A program made the position numbers and the translations under genes. Below, one piece after another: positions 27,501 to 35,599 of a DNA stretch of 64,000 nt. This stretch comes from Obesumbacterium proteus. GTDB taxonomy: Bacteria; Pseudomonadota; Gammaproteobacteria; Enterobacterales; Enterobacteriaceae. Under the pieces are notes generated by a model. It did no database searches, was not told where the DNA came from, and saw nothing but the letters and a program-made list of their open reading frames with translations. The stretch is from NCBI RefSeq assembly GCF_001586165.1, contig NZ_CP014608.1, positions 1,240,001 to 1,304,000 of the forward strand. Direction: 5' to 3'. Numbering within the stretch: the first letter of the stretch is position 1; each line of letters starts with the position of its first letter.

Positions 27501-27751
27501 ACCATGTGATTCATTTCACTCGATGCTGGAATCCAGCCAAAGAGGATCAAGCGACAGATCGCGTTTATCGTATTGGACAAACAAAAGATGTTTACGTTTA
27601 TTATCCAACGGTCAGAGATTCGGCAATGCCAACGTTTGAAGAGACTCTGGATGAATTACTACAAAAACGGCGGATGCTTGCTAGAGATATGTTATGTGCT
27701 AAAGGTGAACTTCAATCTGAAGATTTTAACCAAATTCTAAGCCCAAATTAG
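24503..27751 (+). CDS. zorD: Zorya protein ZorD (SNF2-family helicase/nuclease)
   Basis: The presumed effector of type I Zorya, an SF2/SNF2 ATPase that degrades invading DNA. The 1082-residue product has an N-terminal part of about 570 residues without familiar motifs, then the helicase core: Walker A in LADDMGLGKTLQILTFL (about 611-627), DEAQ in VCDEAQKIKNPAAL (about 731), TGTPVENTLVDLWSLFDF, and the C-terminal helicase motif DQATDRVYRIGQTKDVYVYY (about 1015-1034). Its ATG overlaps the zorC stop. Two hairpins follow the stop. No inactivating change is visible, so the system looks complete. Confidence 0.94.
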   Translation: MLKRLLNKFMSNHLSSEKAMSHQYQIEELGLSFPFSLANDDALWPLIAYMDQLSEEGYVTELSDRWMLTWDELYRLSEDVEHHTSLPLLGVPAVMQLKASLAGRGGLSDADFNIYIQEWQEIASGRTIIFKRTGAVIDCPHGQFLLSKENWLLLSALEHFRCEQKEKAGEVTNQLGWAKIRRLAKNAHAELDNYLTKTIVVKPESLKIKVRKATIHDTSVIEIEPTFEDQPEQWLSSFDNNKQVPDQYRILSSDGSLSHVIISPEVKDVLSSVHSIPGRRVAGDDAISFVRNPYTFIGESAASVVPPEQHEQALQDAHIFFHHFNIEPLLDTESNMIDSVLLTLEPIAAIPQPSIRFSLSKPHEFEQFIQELSIKLASGLPAGIWKGYELELSQFTLEQLQNYQVLLLRWQNESAGVEFDDVLDLSKYGDRVIGIGELEKVTSPFLVKNESENWLPKELGETLFSEDFFDEFDQRSAELLSELDERIKLAEQQQELSVNMPWNEQSLPIDDAKSFLKDWRKKVESELSSDDKETNLQDKRAVLQIEQNIEYASYIKHRREALLNVRGAEPVLPVLLKKHIQLREHQRQGVAWLQQLYLKSPDETSGCLLADDMGLGKTLQILTFLMWYIEKNPAGLPTMIVAPVSLLDNWERELDNFFYVAGVEVLKLYGDTVKSFKFHKDEIPPELKAQGIKNLFRPGWVGNAQIVLTTYETLRDQEFSIARQKWSIMVCDEAQKIKNPAALITHAANAVQAQFKVACTGTPVENTLVDLWSLFDFVQPGLLGALNDFGQRFLRPIEGAKERDNAALELLRQLIEPQTLRRTKDDVAKDLPQKLEDLACKNLTMIPLQRDLYISSIVSYQSKQQMQDELEVAGMGMLGLLHRLKLICAHPYSVKPDSPLRNYSPKLKWMMQKLEDIQKNSDDKVIIFTELRDIQRELQHAIQQRFGFKPYVINGDTSTKSSSANSRQKLIDLFQEQQGFGVIILSTVAVGFGVNVQKANHVIHFTRCWNPAKEDQATDRVYRIGQTKDVYVYYPTVRDSAMPTFEETLDELLQKRRMLARDMLCAKGELQSEDFNQILSPN

Positions 27752-27752
27752 A

Positions 27753-27807
27753 GCACGAATTTATATTCGTGCGGGTAAGCGGTTTAATTTCAATAAGCGG
27801 CTTACCC
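27753..27807 (+). terminator. Tandem hairpins after zorD
   Basis: GCACGAAT-ttat-ATTCGTGC is followed at once by GGGTAAGC...GCTTACCC with a 19-base loop. Both stems are perfect 8-mers. No long T-run follows, so termination may be weak or Rho-assisted, or the stems may protect the 3' end. From here to 28027 I see no gene and no repeat of the leuX 3' end. Confidence 0.55.
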
Positions 27808-28027
27808 TCTTGAACAACCTCCCATCCCCCTCATCGCCAAGCATACCCATCCAGCCCCACCCAATTCATCTTTTCCACAGCAGCAACAGTGCTATCATAG
27901 TGTTTCTAGCTTTGAACGGAATCAGTCTCATGATTCAGGTGCTGTCTACCGGTTGTTTGCTGGTGATTTAAGATAGATCTTTCCCCAACTGTTATTGCAA
28001 CAGTGATATTCGCGTAAGGCTCTCGCT

Positions 28028-29905
28028 ATGTGTGTGAACACGCTCGAAAAACATGCCCCTTTCGGTACGTTGTTAGGTTATGCCCCCGGTGGCGTAGCGA
28101 TTTACTCCTCGAATTATGACTCCCTTGAAAACCTTGATCAGATGGATGATGCGGCATTCCGTCACTATCTGGACAAAGAGTACATGGGGTATAAGTGGCA
28201 GTGCGTCGAGTTTGCCCGCCGCTTCCTTTATCTCAACTACGGCACCGTGTTTACCGACGTGCGCATGGCCTACGATATTTTTTCGCTGCGCTATCTGCGT
28301 CAGGTCGTGAACGATAATATTCTGCCGTTGCAGGCGTTTGCCAACGGCTGCGAGCGTTTGCCGGTGGCGGGTTCTTTGCTGATTTGGCAGCAGGGCGGTG
28401 AGTTTGAGCATACGGGGCACGTCGCGATTATCACCCAAGTGTTGGAAGACCGCATCCGCGTGGCGGAGCAGAACGTGATCCACCATCCGTTGCCCGCAGG
28501 GCAGCAGTGGACGCGCGAGTTACCGCTGGTGTGCCAAGACGGCAAATACGTGATTCAGGATACGTTCGACGACACCGAAATATTGGGTTGGATGACCCAA
28601 ACCGCCGACGATAGTTTTAGTCTGCCGCAGCCGCAGATCCCTGCGCCGTATCTGGCTATCCACAGCGAGCGCGTAGAAAACCGCGGCCAGTTTAGCGGCG
28701 CTTGGTTGAACGAGCAGGATCCGTTGCAGCATACCTACGTGCAGGCCAACGGCGGCCATACGTTAAACGCCGATCCTTACCGCTATTTCACAATCTCGCG
28801 CAGCGCGGAACAAGAGCTTATTCGTGCCACCAATGAGCTGCATCTGATGTATCTGCATGCCACGGATAAAGTGCTGAAAGATGACAATCTGCTGGCGCTG
28901 TTTGATATTCCTGAAGCGCTGTGGCCGCGCCTGCGCCTGTCTTGGCAGCGTCGTCGTCATCATATGATCACCGGTCGTCTTGATTTTTGTATGGATGAGC
29001 GTGGTCTGAAAGTCTATGAATACAACGCGGATTCCGCGTCGTGCCATGCTGAAACTGGGCTGATTCTAGGCCAATGGGCAGAGAAGGCGGGAGACGTTCT
29101 CGGCGGCGATCCGGGCGAGCATTTGCTGGATGCGTTAGCGAACACTTGGAAGCACAGCGACGCCAGCCCGTTCGTTCATATCTTGCAAGATCATGATGCC
29201 GAAGAGAGCTATCACGCGCAGTTTATGCAGCGCGCATTAGCTAAAGCCGGTTTTGAAAGCAAAATTCTGCACGGCTTAGATGAGCTGCATTGGGATGCGT
29301 CTGGTCAGTTGGTGGATGGCGATCATCGCGCAGTGAGCTGTGTGTGGAAAACGTGGGCATGGGAAACCGCGCTCGATCAGCTGCGTGAAGAGAGCGAAGC
29401 GGAGCACTCGGCGCTGCCAATTCGAACCGGACATCCCGAAAATAGCGTTCGCTTGATCGACGTGTTGCTTCGTCCTGAAGTGATGGTCTTTGAGCCGCTG
29501 TGGACGGTGATCCCAAGCAATAAAGCCATTTTGCCGGTGCTATGGTCGCTGTTCCCGCATCATCGTTACCTGTTGGACGCTGACTTTGAGTTAAACGCAG
29601 AGCTGGAGCAAAGCGGCTATGCGGTGAAACCGATTGCTGGACGCTGCGGTAACAACATCGGTTTGATAAGCCATGAAGATCAGGTGCTGGATGAAACCTC
29701 GGGTAAGTTCTCCGAACAGAAAAATATCTATCAGCAGCTGTGGTGTCTGCCTGAAGTGGCGGGGCGTTATATTCAGCTGTGTGCGTTTACCGTTGGTGGT
29801 CATTACGGCGGTGTATGCGTGCGTTCAGAGACGGGCTTAGTGATTAAGAAAGAGAGCGATATCGATCCGCTGCGGGTGATTGATGATAAAGATTTTATCC
29901 GTTAA
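28028..29905 (+). CDS. gss: Bifunctional glutathionylspermidine synthetase/amidase
   Basis: Makes glutathionylspermidine from glutathione, spermidine and ATP, and hydrolyses it again; in E. coli it serves redox protection of protein thiols. The 625-residue product has an N-terminal CHAP amidase domain (about 25-195) with the nucleophile Cys59 in YKWQCVEFARRF and the His in FEHTGHVAIITQ, and a C-terminal ATP-grasp synthetase domain (about 210-620) with YEYNADSASCHAE and GRCGNNIGLI. The length is close to E. coli Gss (619). It is the first conserved chromosomal gene after the island. Confidence 0.96.
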   Translation: MCVNTLEKHAPFGTLLGYAPGGVAIYSSNYDSLENLDQMDDAAFRHYLDKEYMGYKWQCVEFARRFLYLNYGTVFTDVRMAYDIFSLRYLRQVVNDNILPLQAFANGCERLPVAGSLLIWQQGGEFEHTGHVAIITQVLEDRIRVAEQNVIHHPLPAGQQWTRELPLVCQDGKYVIQDTFDDTEILGWMTQTADDSFSLPQPQIPAPYLAIHSERVENRGQFSGAWLNEQDPLQHTYVQANGGHTLNADPYRYFTISRSAEQELIRATNELHLMYLHATDKVLKDDNLLALFDIPEALWPRLRLSWQRRRHHMITGRLDFCMDERGLKVYEYNADSASCHAETGLILGQWAEKAGDVLGGDPGEHLLDALANTWKHSDASPFVHILQDHDAEESYHAQFMQRALAKAGFESKILHGLDELHWDASGQLVDGDHRAVSCVWKTWAWETALDQLREESEAEHSALPIRTGHPENSVRLIDVLLRPEVMVFEPLWTVIPSNKAILPVLWSLFPHHRYLLDADFELNAELEQSGYAVKPIAGRCGNNIGLISHEDQVLDETSGKFSEQKNIYQQLWCLPEVAGRYIQLCAFTVGGHYGGVCVRSETGLVIKKESDIDPLRVIDDKDFIR

Positions 29906-30115
29906 TCGACGCTAAAAACTGACGTTATCGGCGTGTCATACCCGCGTGTGGCGCGCCGTTTTTTGTTAGGCAATTTGTTCGACCGTTTGTTAAGTAACGC
30001 TTATCTGATTTTCCCCTCTCGACTTATTCAACATTATCCTTGACCAATGACAAGGCAGCCCCACGCTTAGCTTCTTTATAATCGAGCCCGTTTTTCTTCT
30101 CACTGGTGTGAACGC
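29906..30115. other. gss-roxA intergenic region
   Basis: A possible weak terminator for gss lies at about 29930-29966, with CGGCG...CGCCG followed by TTTTTTG; it includes the palindrome GGCGCGCC. No gene is seen. The roxA promoter should lie in the second half. Confidence 0.4.
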
Positions 30116-31240
30116 ATGGCTTATCAACTCAATCTTAATTGGCCCGAGTTCCTTGAAAAATACTGGCAAAAACAGCCAGTTGTATTAAAAAATGCCTTCC
30201 CAAACTTTGTTGATCCTATCACGCCGGATGAGCTGGCGGGTTTGGCGATGGAGCCGGAAGTCGATAGCCGTTTGGTTAGCCATAAAAACGGTGAGTGGCA
30301 GGCCAGCAACGGGCCTTTCGAAGATTTTGACGGCTTGGGCGAAACCGGCTGGTCGTTACTGGCTCAGGCCGTTAACCACTGGCATGCGCCATCTGCCGAG
30401 CTGGTACGTCCGTTCCGCGTGTTGCCGGACTGGCGTTTAGACGATCTGATGATTTCCTTCTCCGTGCCGGGCGGCGGCGTTGGACCACATATCGATCAGT
30501 ACGATGTTTTTATCATTCAAGGTATGGGCAGCCGTCGTTGGCGCGTGGGCGATAAATTGCCGATGCGTCAGTTCTGTCCGCATCCAGCGCTGTTGCACGT
30601 TGATCCGTTCGAACCGATCATCGATGAAGATCTCGAACCGGGCGATATTTTATATATTCCGCCGGGCTTCCCGCATGATGGTTTCACCCATGAAACCGCG
30701 ATGAACTACTCCGTTGGCTTCCGTGGGCCAAACGGCAGAGATTTAATCAGCAGCTTTGCTGACTATGCGCTGGAAAACGATCTGGGTGGCGAGCATTACA
30801 GCGATCCTGATTTGACCTGCCGCGATCACGTGGGTCGCATTGAAGATTATGAAGTTGACCGCCTGCGCGGGATGATGATCGAGATGCTGAACCAGCCGGA
30901 AGATTTCAAACAGTGGTTGGGTCGTTTTGCGACTACACCGCGTCATGAACTGGATATCGCGCCTGCGGAACCGGCTTATGAGCCTGATGAAATTCTTGAT
31001 GCGCTGTTGGGCGACGAAGTTTTAACGCGCCTGAGCGGTCTGCGCGTGCTGAACATTGGCGATAGCTTCTTTGTTAACAGCGAACCGATGAAAGCGGTTG
31101 AACCAAAAGCCGCCGATGCGCTGTGCCGTTACACCAGCGTAGGTAAAAAAGAGCTGGGCGACGCGCTGAACAATCCGGCCTTTGTGGCTGAGCTCACTGA
31201 TTTAGTGAATCAGGGCTATTGGTATTTTGATGAGTATTAA
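30116..31240 (+). CDS. roxA: Ribosomal protein L16 arginine 3-hydroxylase
   Basis: A JmjC-type Fe(II)/2-oxoglutarate oxygenase (YcfD) that hydroxylates an arginine of ribosomal protein L16. The 374-residue product has the cupin core with the iron ligands HxD in GPHIDQYDVFIIQG (about 125-127) and the distal His in IPPGFPHDGFTH (about 187), followed by the C-terminal dimerisation and winged-helix part. The sequence is nearly collinear with E. coli YcfD. In E. coli it lies by phoPQ; here it is beside gss. It has its own terminator. Confidence 0.95.
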   Translation: MAYQLNLNWPEFLEKYWQKQPVVLKNAFPNFVDPITPDELAGLAMEPEVDSRLVSHKNGEWQASNGPFEDFDGLGETGWSLLAQAVNHWHAPSAELVRPFRVLPDWRLDDLMISFSVPGGGVGPHIDQYDVFIIQGMGSRRWRVGDKLPMRQFCPHPALLHVDPFEPIIDEDLEPGDILYIPPGFPHDGFTHETAMNYSVGFRGPNGRDLISSFADYALENDLGGEHYSDPDLTCRDHVGRIEDYEVDRLRGMMIEMLNQPEDFKQWLGRFATTPRHELDIAPAEPAYEPDEILDALLGDEVLTRLSGLRVLNIGDSFFVNSEPMKAVEPKAADALCRYTSVGKKELGDALNNPAFVAELTDLVNQGYWYFDEY

Positions 31241-31269
31241 TCGGTTTCATTGATATTCAAATCATTCTA

Positions 31270-31298
31270 AAAGGGGTAGCGATGGCTATCCCTTTTTT
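31270..31298 (+). terminator. Rho-independent terminator after roxA
   Basis: AAAGGGGTAG-cgatgg-CTATCCCTTTTTT: a 9-bp stem with one G-T pair and a 6-T run. Confidence 0.88.
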
Positions 31299-31299
31299 C

Positions 31300-31648
31300 T
31301 ATCTGCTATTCAGCAATGTCCGCCTTTCTCATTTGAAAATAGGCTGGATGGATTTACAGTAAGTTGTATTTGAATATGGAATCAACCTCTCATGAATTGG
31401 GGATAAAACACCAAAGTGGGTAACGCTGTTGATGAGTTTAAGATACATGATTTTACCGTAGGGTGGGGCGCTCCGGCAGCTAAAGCAGTACTTCGTTATG
31501 ACCTAACACCTAATTTTTAATCAGAGAGTATGAATATTTGTAGCCTGACAAACATTCCCACAATCATTTTTCGCCAAATGAGGGCGACAGGCGTAAATTA
31601 TCTCCCCAGTAAAATTCGACTCAGGATATTTAATAGGGATGTATCAGG
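31300..31648. other. Spacer with a possible gene remnant before the GmrSD-like gene
   Basis: A startless open stretch at 31407-31520 codes NTKVGNAVDEFKIHDF and then GWGAPAAKAVLRYDLTPNF up to a TAA. It reads like the C terminus of a lost protein but I cannot name it. The rest is AT-rich and should carry the promoter of the DUF262/DUF1524 gene. Confidence 0.3.
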
Positions 31649-33736
31649 ATGAAAGCAAAAGAAGCCAAGTTACTCAATTTTCTCCAGACCGCGCCGCAGT
31701 TGGTTATTCCCATCTATCAGCGCCTTTATTCTTGGGGAATCAAAGAGTGCGAACAGTTGTGGGATGATATTATTCGTTGTGGTAAGGATAATGATAATAA
31801 TGGCCACTTTATTGGTTCGGTTGTTTATATTGAGCATGGTCTGTATTCGGTAACATCTCAATCTCCGCTGCTAATTATTGATGGGCAACAGCGCGTCACC
31901 ACGGCGTCTTTGCTGATTGCCGCATTGGCTGAAGCCGTTGGTGAAGAAGAGTTTATTGAAGGCTTTAAGCAAGTACAGCTGCGAGGATTCTATTTAACGA
32001 ACCCATTATTATCTGGCGAAAAACGTTACAAGTTGATCTTGTCGCAAACTGATAACGAAACGCTGCGCGCTATTATTGATGGTAAACCTCGGCCAGAGCC
32101 TTATTCATTGCGAGTTCAAGAAAACTTCGAGTTTTTTCAGGAAAAGCTGAAAGATAAAAGTATTCTTGAAACGGTCTGCAAGGGGTTGAGCAAACTGATT
32201 GTGGTCGATATTTCTTTGCAGCGTGATCATGATAATCCTCAGCTAATTTTCGAAAGCATGAACTCTACAGGGAAAAAACTGAGTCAGGCCGATCTGATCC
32301 GCAACTACATTTTGATGGGCTTAGAAAACGAGCGTCAAACTACGTTGTATAACGATCATTGGCGAAAAATGGAGTTGCTGTTTGGGCAAGAGGCTTATTC
32401 AGAGCAGTTCGACTTTTTCATGCGTCATTATTTAACGGTGAAAACCGGCGATATACCTAAGGTCGATGATGTCTATGAAGCCTTTAAGCAATACTTTCAT
32501 CGCAGCCATCTTTCGGTTGAGTCAGCGGTGGCAGATATTCATCAATATGCCATTTATTACTGCGCGATTGCGCTGGGCGTAGAGAAAAATAAAACCTTAA
32601 AAGAGATATTCCAGAACATCCGTGAGCTAAGAATGGATGTGGCTTATCCATTAATGCTGGAACTGTATGATGATTATCATCATGGAAAACTTCAGCTGAA
32701 TGAGTTTATTGAAGCACTGCGTCTGATGGAAAGCTATGTCTTCCGCCGTGCGGTGTGTGCTATTCCAACCAACTCGATGAACAAAACTTTTGCTGGTCTT
32801 AGCAAAAGCTTTAATAAAGAGCACTATTTAGAGAGCTTGAAAGCCGCATTCATGCTGCTGCCATCATATCGTCGTTTTCCTACCGATGAAGAGTTTAAGC
32901 GTGATATTCAAACTCGCGATCTCTATAACTTCCGAAGCCGTAGTTATTGGCTGAAAAAGTTGGAAAATCACAATCACAAAGAACCTATTCCAATCGATGG
33001 GATCACCATCGAACATATTATGCCGCAGTGCGACAACAACGTAGAAAAGGTGCCTTTAGTCTGGCAGCAAGCATTGGGCGATGAGTGGCAGCGAGTATGG
33101 GAAACGTGGCGTCATACGCTGGGTAACCTCACGCTAACCGGTTATAACTCCGAGTACAGTAATAAATCCTTTGCTGAAAAACGTGATGCCGATAGAGGAT
33201 TTAAATATAGTCATTTTCGTTTAAATGATGACGTGGCCGTGCTAGATAATTGGGATGAAAAGGCGATTATCTCGCGTGCGAAAAAAATGGCGGAAAAAGC
33301 AGCCGAAGTATGGCCTAGCGCCAGCCTTTCTCTGGAAACTTTGCATCGCTATAAACCTCAGCATGAAGAAAATATAACCTACAGTTTTGAAGACCACCCA
33401 TATTTAGCGAAAGAGCATGTGAATAGTTTATTTGAAGCCTTCCGCAAAGAGGTTCTGGCACTCGATCCGTGTGTGACAGAAGTGTTCCTCAAACTTTATA
33501 TAGCTTATAAGGCCGAAGTGAATTTTGTTGATGTGGTACCGCAGGCAAAACGTCTACGGCTGTCACTGAATATTCCTTTTGCCGAAATTAACGATCCGCG
33601 AGGTTTATGTCGAGACGTTACCAACCTTGGTCGATGGGGAAATGGCGACGTTGAGGTTGGCCTTGAGACTTTGTCCGATCTCCCTTACGTGATGACTTTA
33701 GTCACTCAAGCCTTCGAACGCCAAATGGATAATTAA
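31649..33736 (+). CDS. GmrSD-like DUF262/DUF1524 protein (probable type IV restriction enzyme)
   Basis: A 695-residue fusion of the two GmrSD parts. The DUF262 domain (about 5-230) carries IPIYQRLYSW and IIDGQQRVTTASLL (about 76-90), the NTP-binding/ParB-like motif. The DUF1524 HNH domain (about 440-530) carries TIEHIMPQ (His near 455), LGNLTLTGYN and NKSFAEKRD. A further C-terminal domain of about 100 residues (from HPYLAKEHVNSLF) is of the DUF5655 type. Such enzymes cut DNA with modified cytosines, typically of T-even phages. It is alone, without other restriction genes, 4 kb beyond the Zorya island. Target specificity cannot be read from sequence. Confidence 0.85.
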   Translation: MKAKEAKLLNFLQTAPQLVIPIYQRLYSWGIKECEQLWDDIIRCGKDNDNNGHFIGSVVYIEHGLYSVTSQSPLLIIDGQQRVTTASLLIAALAEAVGEEEFIEGFKQVQLRGFYLTNPLLSGEKRYKLILSQTDNETLRAIIDGKPRPEPYSLRVQENFEFFQEKLKDKSILETVCKGLSKLIVVDISLQRDHDNPQLIFESMNSTGKKLSQADLIRNYILMGLENERQTTLYNDHWRKMELLFGQEAYSEQFDFFMRHYLTVKTGDIPKVDDVYEAFKQYFHRSHLSVESAVADIHQYAIYYCAIALGVEKNKTLKEIFQNIRELRMDVAYPLMLELYDDYHHGKLQLNEFIEALRLMESYVFRRAVCAIPTNSMNKTFAGLSKSFNKEHYLESLKAAFMLLPSYRRFPTDEEFKRDIQTRDLYNFRSRSYWLKKLENHNHKEPIPIDGITIEHIMPQCDNNVEKVPLVWQQALGDEWQRVWETWRHTLGNLTLTGYNSEYSNKSFAEKRDADRGFKYSHFRLNDDVAVLDNWDEKAIISRAKKMAEKAAEVWPSASLSLETLHRYKPQHEENITYSFEDHPYLAKEHVNSLFEAFRKEVLALDPCVTEVFLKLYIAYKAEVNFVDVVPQAKRLRLSLNIPFAEINDPRGLCRDVTNLGRWGNGDVEVGLETLSDLPYVMTLVTQAFERQMDN

Positions 33737-33743
33737 CCCCTTC

Positions 33744-33768
33744 AAGGGCTGCATCCCCCGCAGCCCTT
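33744..33768. terminator. Hairpin between convergent genes
   Basis: AAGGGCTGC-atccccc-GCAGCCCTT: a perfect 9-bp stem between the convergent DUF262/DUF1524 and flavoprotein genes. There is no long T-run on either side. Confidence 0.6.
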
Positions 33769-33782
33769 AGTCATCTCTACCG

Positions 33783-34559
33783 TTATTTAATATGCGCCGC
33801 AAAGCCGGTTAATTCGGGGGCGATATCGGGTTTCAGCGTTAGATCTGGGATCGTGTAATCACCGCCGTTTTGCTGGCGGAAAGCGATGGGCGTTGTGCTC
33901 CATAAAGTATCGAGGCGCTGGCCTAATTTTTCACAGATTGTTGCATAGCTGTCAGGGTTAACTTTGCTGGTGTGGTAAATCACAAATGGTGGCAGTACGT
34001 CGAATCCCGGATAGTGCAAGATACCGTGGTGGATCGGGAACAGAATATCGTCGATTGGGCCATTAATACCGCGCGCGCTGTAATGTGGCTGCCAGCCACC
34101 GGCGGTGACCATCAGCATAGCGCGTTTGCCTGCCAGTGTGCCTTCGCCGTAGCGGTCGCCCCAATGGCTATCATTATGTTCGCCCACGCCATAGGCAAAA
34201 CCATAGGCGTATACGCGTTCCACCCAGCCTTTCATAATGGCGGGCATAGAAAACCACCACAGCGGGAACTGGAAAATAACCGTATCAGCCCACAGTAGTT
34301 TGCTTTGCTCAAGGGCGATATCATCGCTTTGTAGGCCGTTTTTGAACGCGTGCTGCGAGTCGAGAGAAGCATCGAAATAGGTCTTATCAAGTCGACTTTT
34401 GCTGTCATTTGCGTCTAACGCTGCTTTCCAGTTCATCGCGTATAAGTCTGAAACCTGTACTTCATGTCCCGCGTTTTGCAGGTGTTGGATGGTGAAGTTT
34501 TTTAATGAACCGTTCAGTGATTTAGGTTCGGGATGGGCATAAACAAGAAGTACTTTCAT
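33783..34559 (-). CDS. NAD(P)H:quinone oxidoreductase-like flavoprotein
   Basis: A 258-residue Flavodoxin_2 family protein (NQO1/KefF-like) expected to use FMN or FAD to reduce quinones or similar electrophiles in two-electron steps. Visible features are the N-terminal Rossmann start MKVLLVYAHPEPKSLNGSL (flavin phosphate binding), the FQFPLWWFSMPAIMKGWVER segment and the TAGGWQPHYSARG loop. It is divergent from a LysR regulator, with dyad operators between, so it is probably induced through that regulator. The physiological substrate is unknown. Confidence 0.85.
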   Translation of the reverse strand: MKVLLVYAHPEPKSLNGSLKNFTIQHLQNAGHEVQVSDLYAMNWKAALDANDSKSRLDKTYFDASLDSQHAFKNGLQSDDIALEQSKLLWADTVIFQFPLWWFSMPAIMKGWVERVYAYGFAYGVGEHNDSHWGDRYGEGTLAGKRAMLMVTAGGWQPHYSARGINGPIDDILFPIHHGILHYPGFDVLPPFVIYHTSKVNPDSYATICEKLGQRLDTLWSTTPIAFRQQNGGDYTIPDLTLKPDIAPELTGFAAHIK

Positions 34560-34575
34560 TGTGGCTATCTCAGTC

Positions 34576-34633
34576 GCTATCTCAAAATAAAGAGATAGCA
34601 GGGTAGAATTTTGTCATATTCATGAGAAATGAA
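34576..34633. promoter_or_regulatory. Dyads in the flavoprotein/LysR divergent region
   Basis: GCTATCTC-N8-GAGATAGC (34576-34599) is a perfect palindrome, and TTCAT-gagaa-ATGAA (34619-34633) is a second one with a LysR-type T-N11-A core. They fill the short divergent promoter region and are likely sites of the LysR protein. Confidence 0.6.
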
Positions 34634-34656
34634 TTTCTGATATCTCAGGTATTACT

Positions 34657-35583
34657 ATGAGTAATCTTCGTCGGCTGGATCTGAACTTGTTGGTGACGCT
34701 CGATGCGTTACTGACCGAGCACAATGTGACGCGTGTTGCTGAAAAGCTTAATTTTTCTCAGCCTTCAATCAGCGTGCATCTGTCTAAACTGCGCGATATT
34801 TTTGACGATCCTTTGTTGCTACCGGGGCCACGAGGCATGCTGCCAACAGCTAAAGCTGAGGCACTGCGCGAACCGCTGCGGCAGGCATTGAATGCATTAG
34901 AAGGTGTTGTCGCGCCGACCAAACCGTTTGAGCCTGCAACGGCGCAAAATGATTGGGCGGTTTCTGCTGCCGACTATGGTGAGTCCACGGTTGTTTTGCC
35001 GGTTTTAATCGGCTTACGCGCCGTGGCGCCCAATACGCGGTTATCGGTCATTGAGTTGGCGCCCGCTAAAATTGCTAAACAGCTTGAGCAGGGCGAAATC
35101 GATATTGCCTTTCACGTAAGCGATGAAGCCGCACCGGAACTTCATCTAAAAAAGCTGTTTTCTGAACGTTATGTGCTGGCTGGGCGGCGAAAGCATCCAC
35201 AGCTGTCACAGGCTCTAACCTCTGCGCAGTTTTGCGATTTAGAGCATGTTATTGTGTCGCCCAGCGGCGGTGGCTTTTGCGGTGTGACCGATGAGGCTTT
35301 AGCGCAGGCGGGACTTACGCGCCGAGTGGTGCTGTCGGTGCCGCATTTTCTGTTTGTGAAGTCTGTGCTTGCTAGCACGGATTTAGTAGCGATGTTGCCT
35401 TTGCGCTTAGCCATCGCTAGCCCCGAACTGCAATATATTGAGCCGCCGATGCCCATTGCTGGATATGAAATGTCGATGCTGTGGCATGAGCGATCTCATC
35501 GCGATCCTGCTCATCGCTGGCTGCGAGATTTTATCGTCGAACAGGTACATAGTGCCGCACACATCAAAGCTCAGAATCAATAA
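34657..35583 (+). CDS. LysR-family transcriptional regulator
   Basis: A 308-residue regulator with an N-terminal winged helix (about 5-64: LDLNLLVTLDALLTEHNVTR, SQPSISVHLSKLRDIFDDPL), of the NodD/SyrM-like branch that begins RLDLNLL, and a C-terminal ligand-binding domain (about 90-300). It is divergent from the flavoprotein gene and 16 bp upstream of an esterase gene on the same strand, so it probably controls both. The inducer is unknown. Confidence 0.9.
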   Translation: MSNLRRLDLNLLVTLDALLTEHNVTRVAEKLNFSQPSISVHLSKLRDIFDDPLLLPGPRGMLPTAKAEALREPLRQALNALEGVVAPTKPFEPATAQNDWAVSAADYGESTVVLPVLIGLRAVAPNTRLSVIELAPAKIAKQLEQGEIDIAFHVSDEAAPELHLKKLFSERYVLAGRRKHPQLSQALTSAQFCDLEHVIVSPSGGGFCGVTDEALAQAGLTRRVVLSVPHFLFVKSVLASTDLVAMLPLRLAIASPELQYIEPPMPIAGYEMSMLWHERSHRDPAHRWLRDFIVEQVHSAAHIKAQNQ

Positions 35584-35599
35584 TATCAAGGATATAGAT

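Noticed and set aside
27752..28027. Right attachment repeat of the leuX 3' end
   Set aside because: Searched by eye for the leuX 3' sequence (GGTTCGAGTCCGGCC and GCACCA); nothing convincing found.
28073..28486. 137-codon minus-strand ORF
   Set aside because: Antisense to gss, whose amidase domain is unmistakable.
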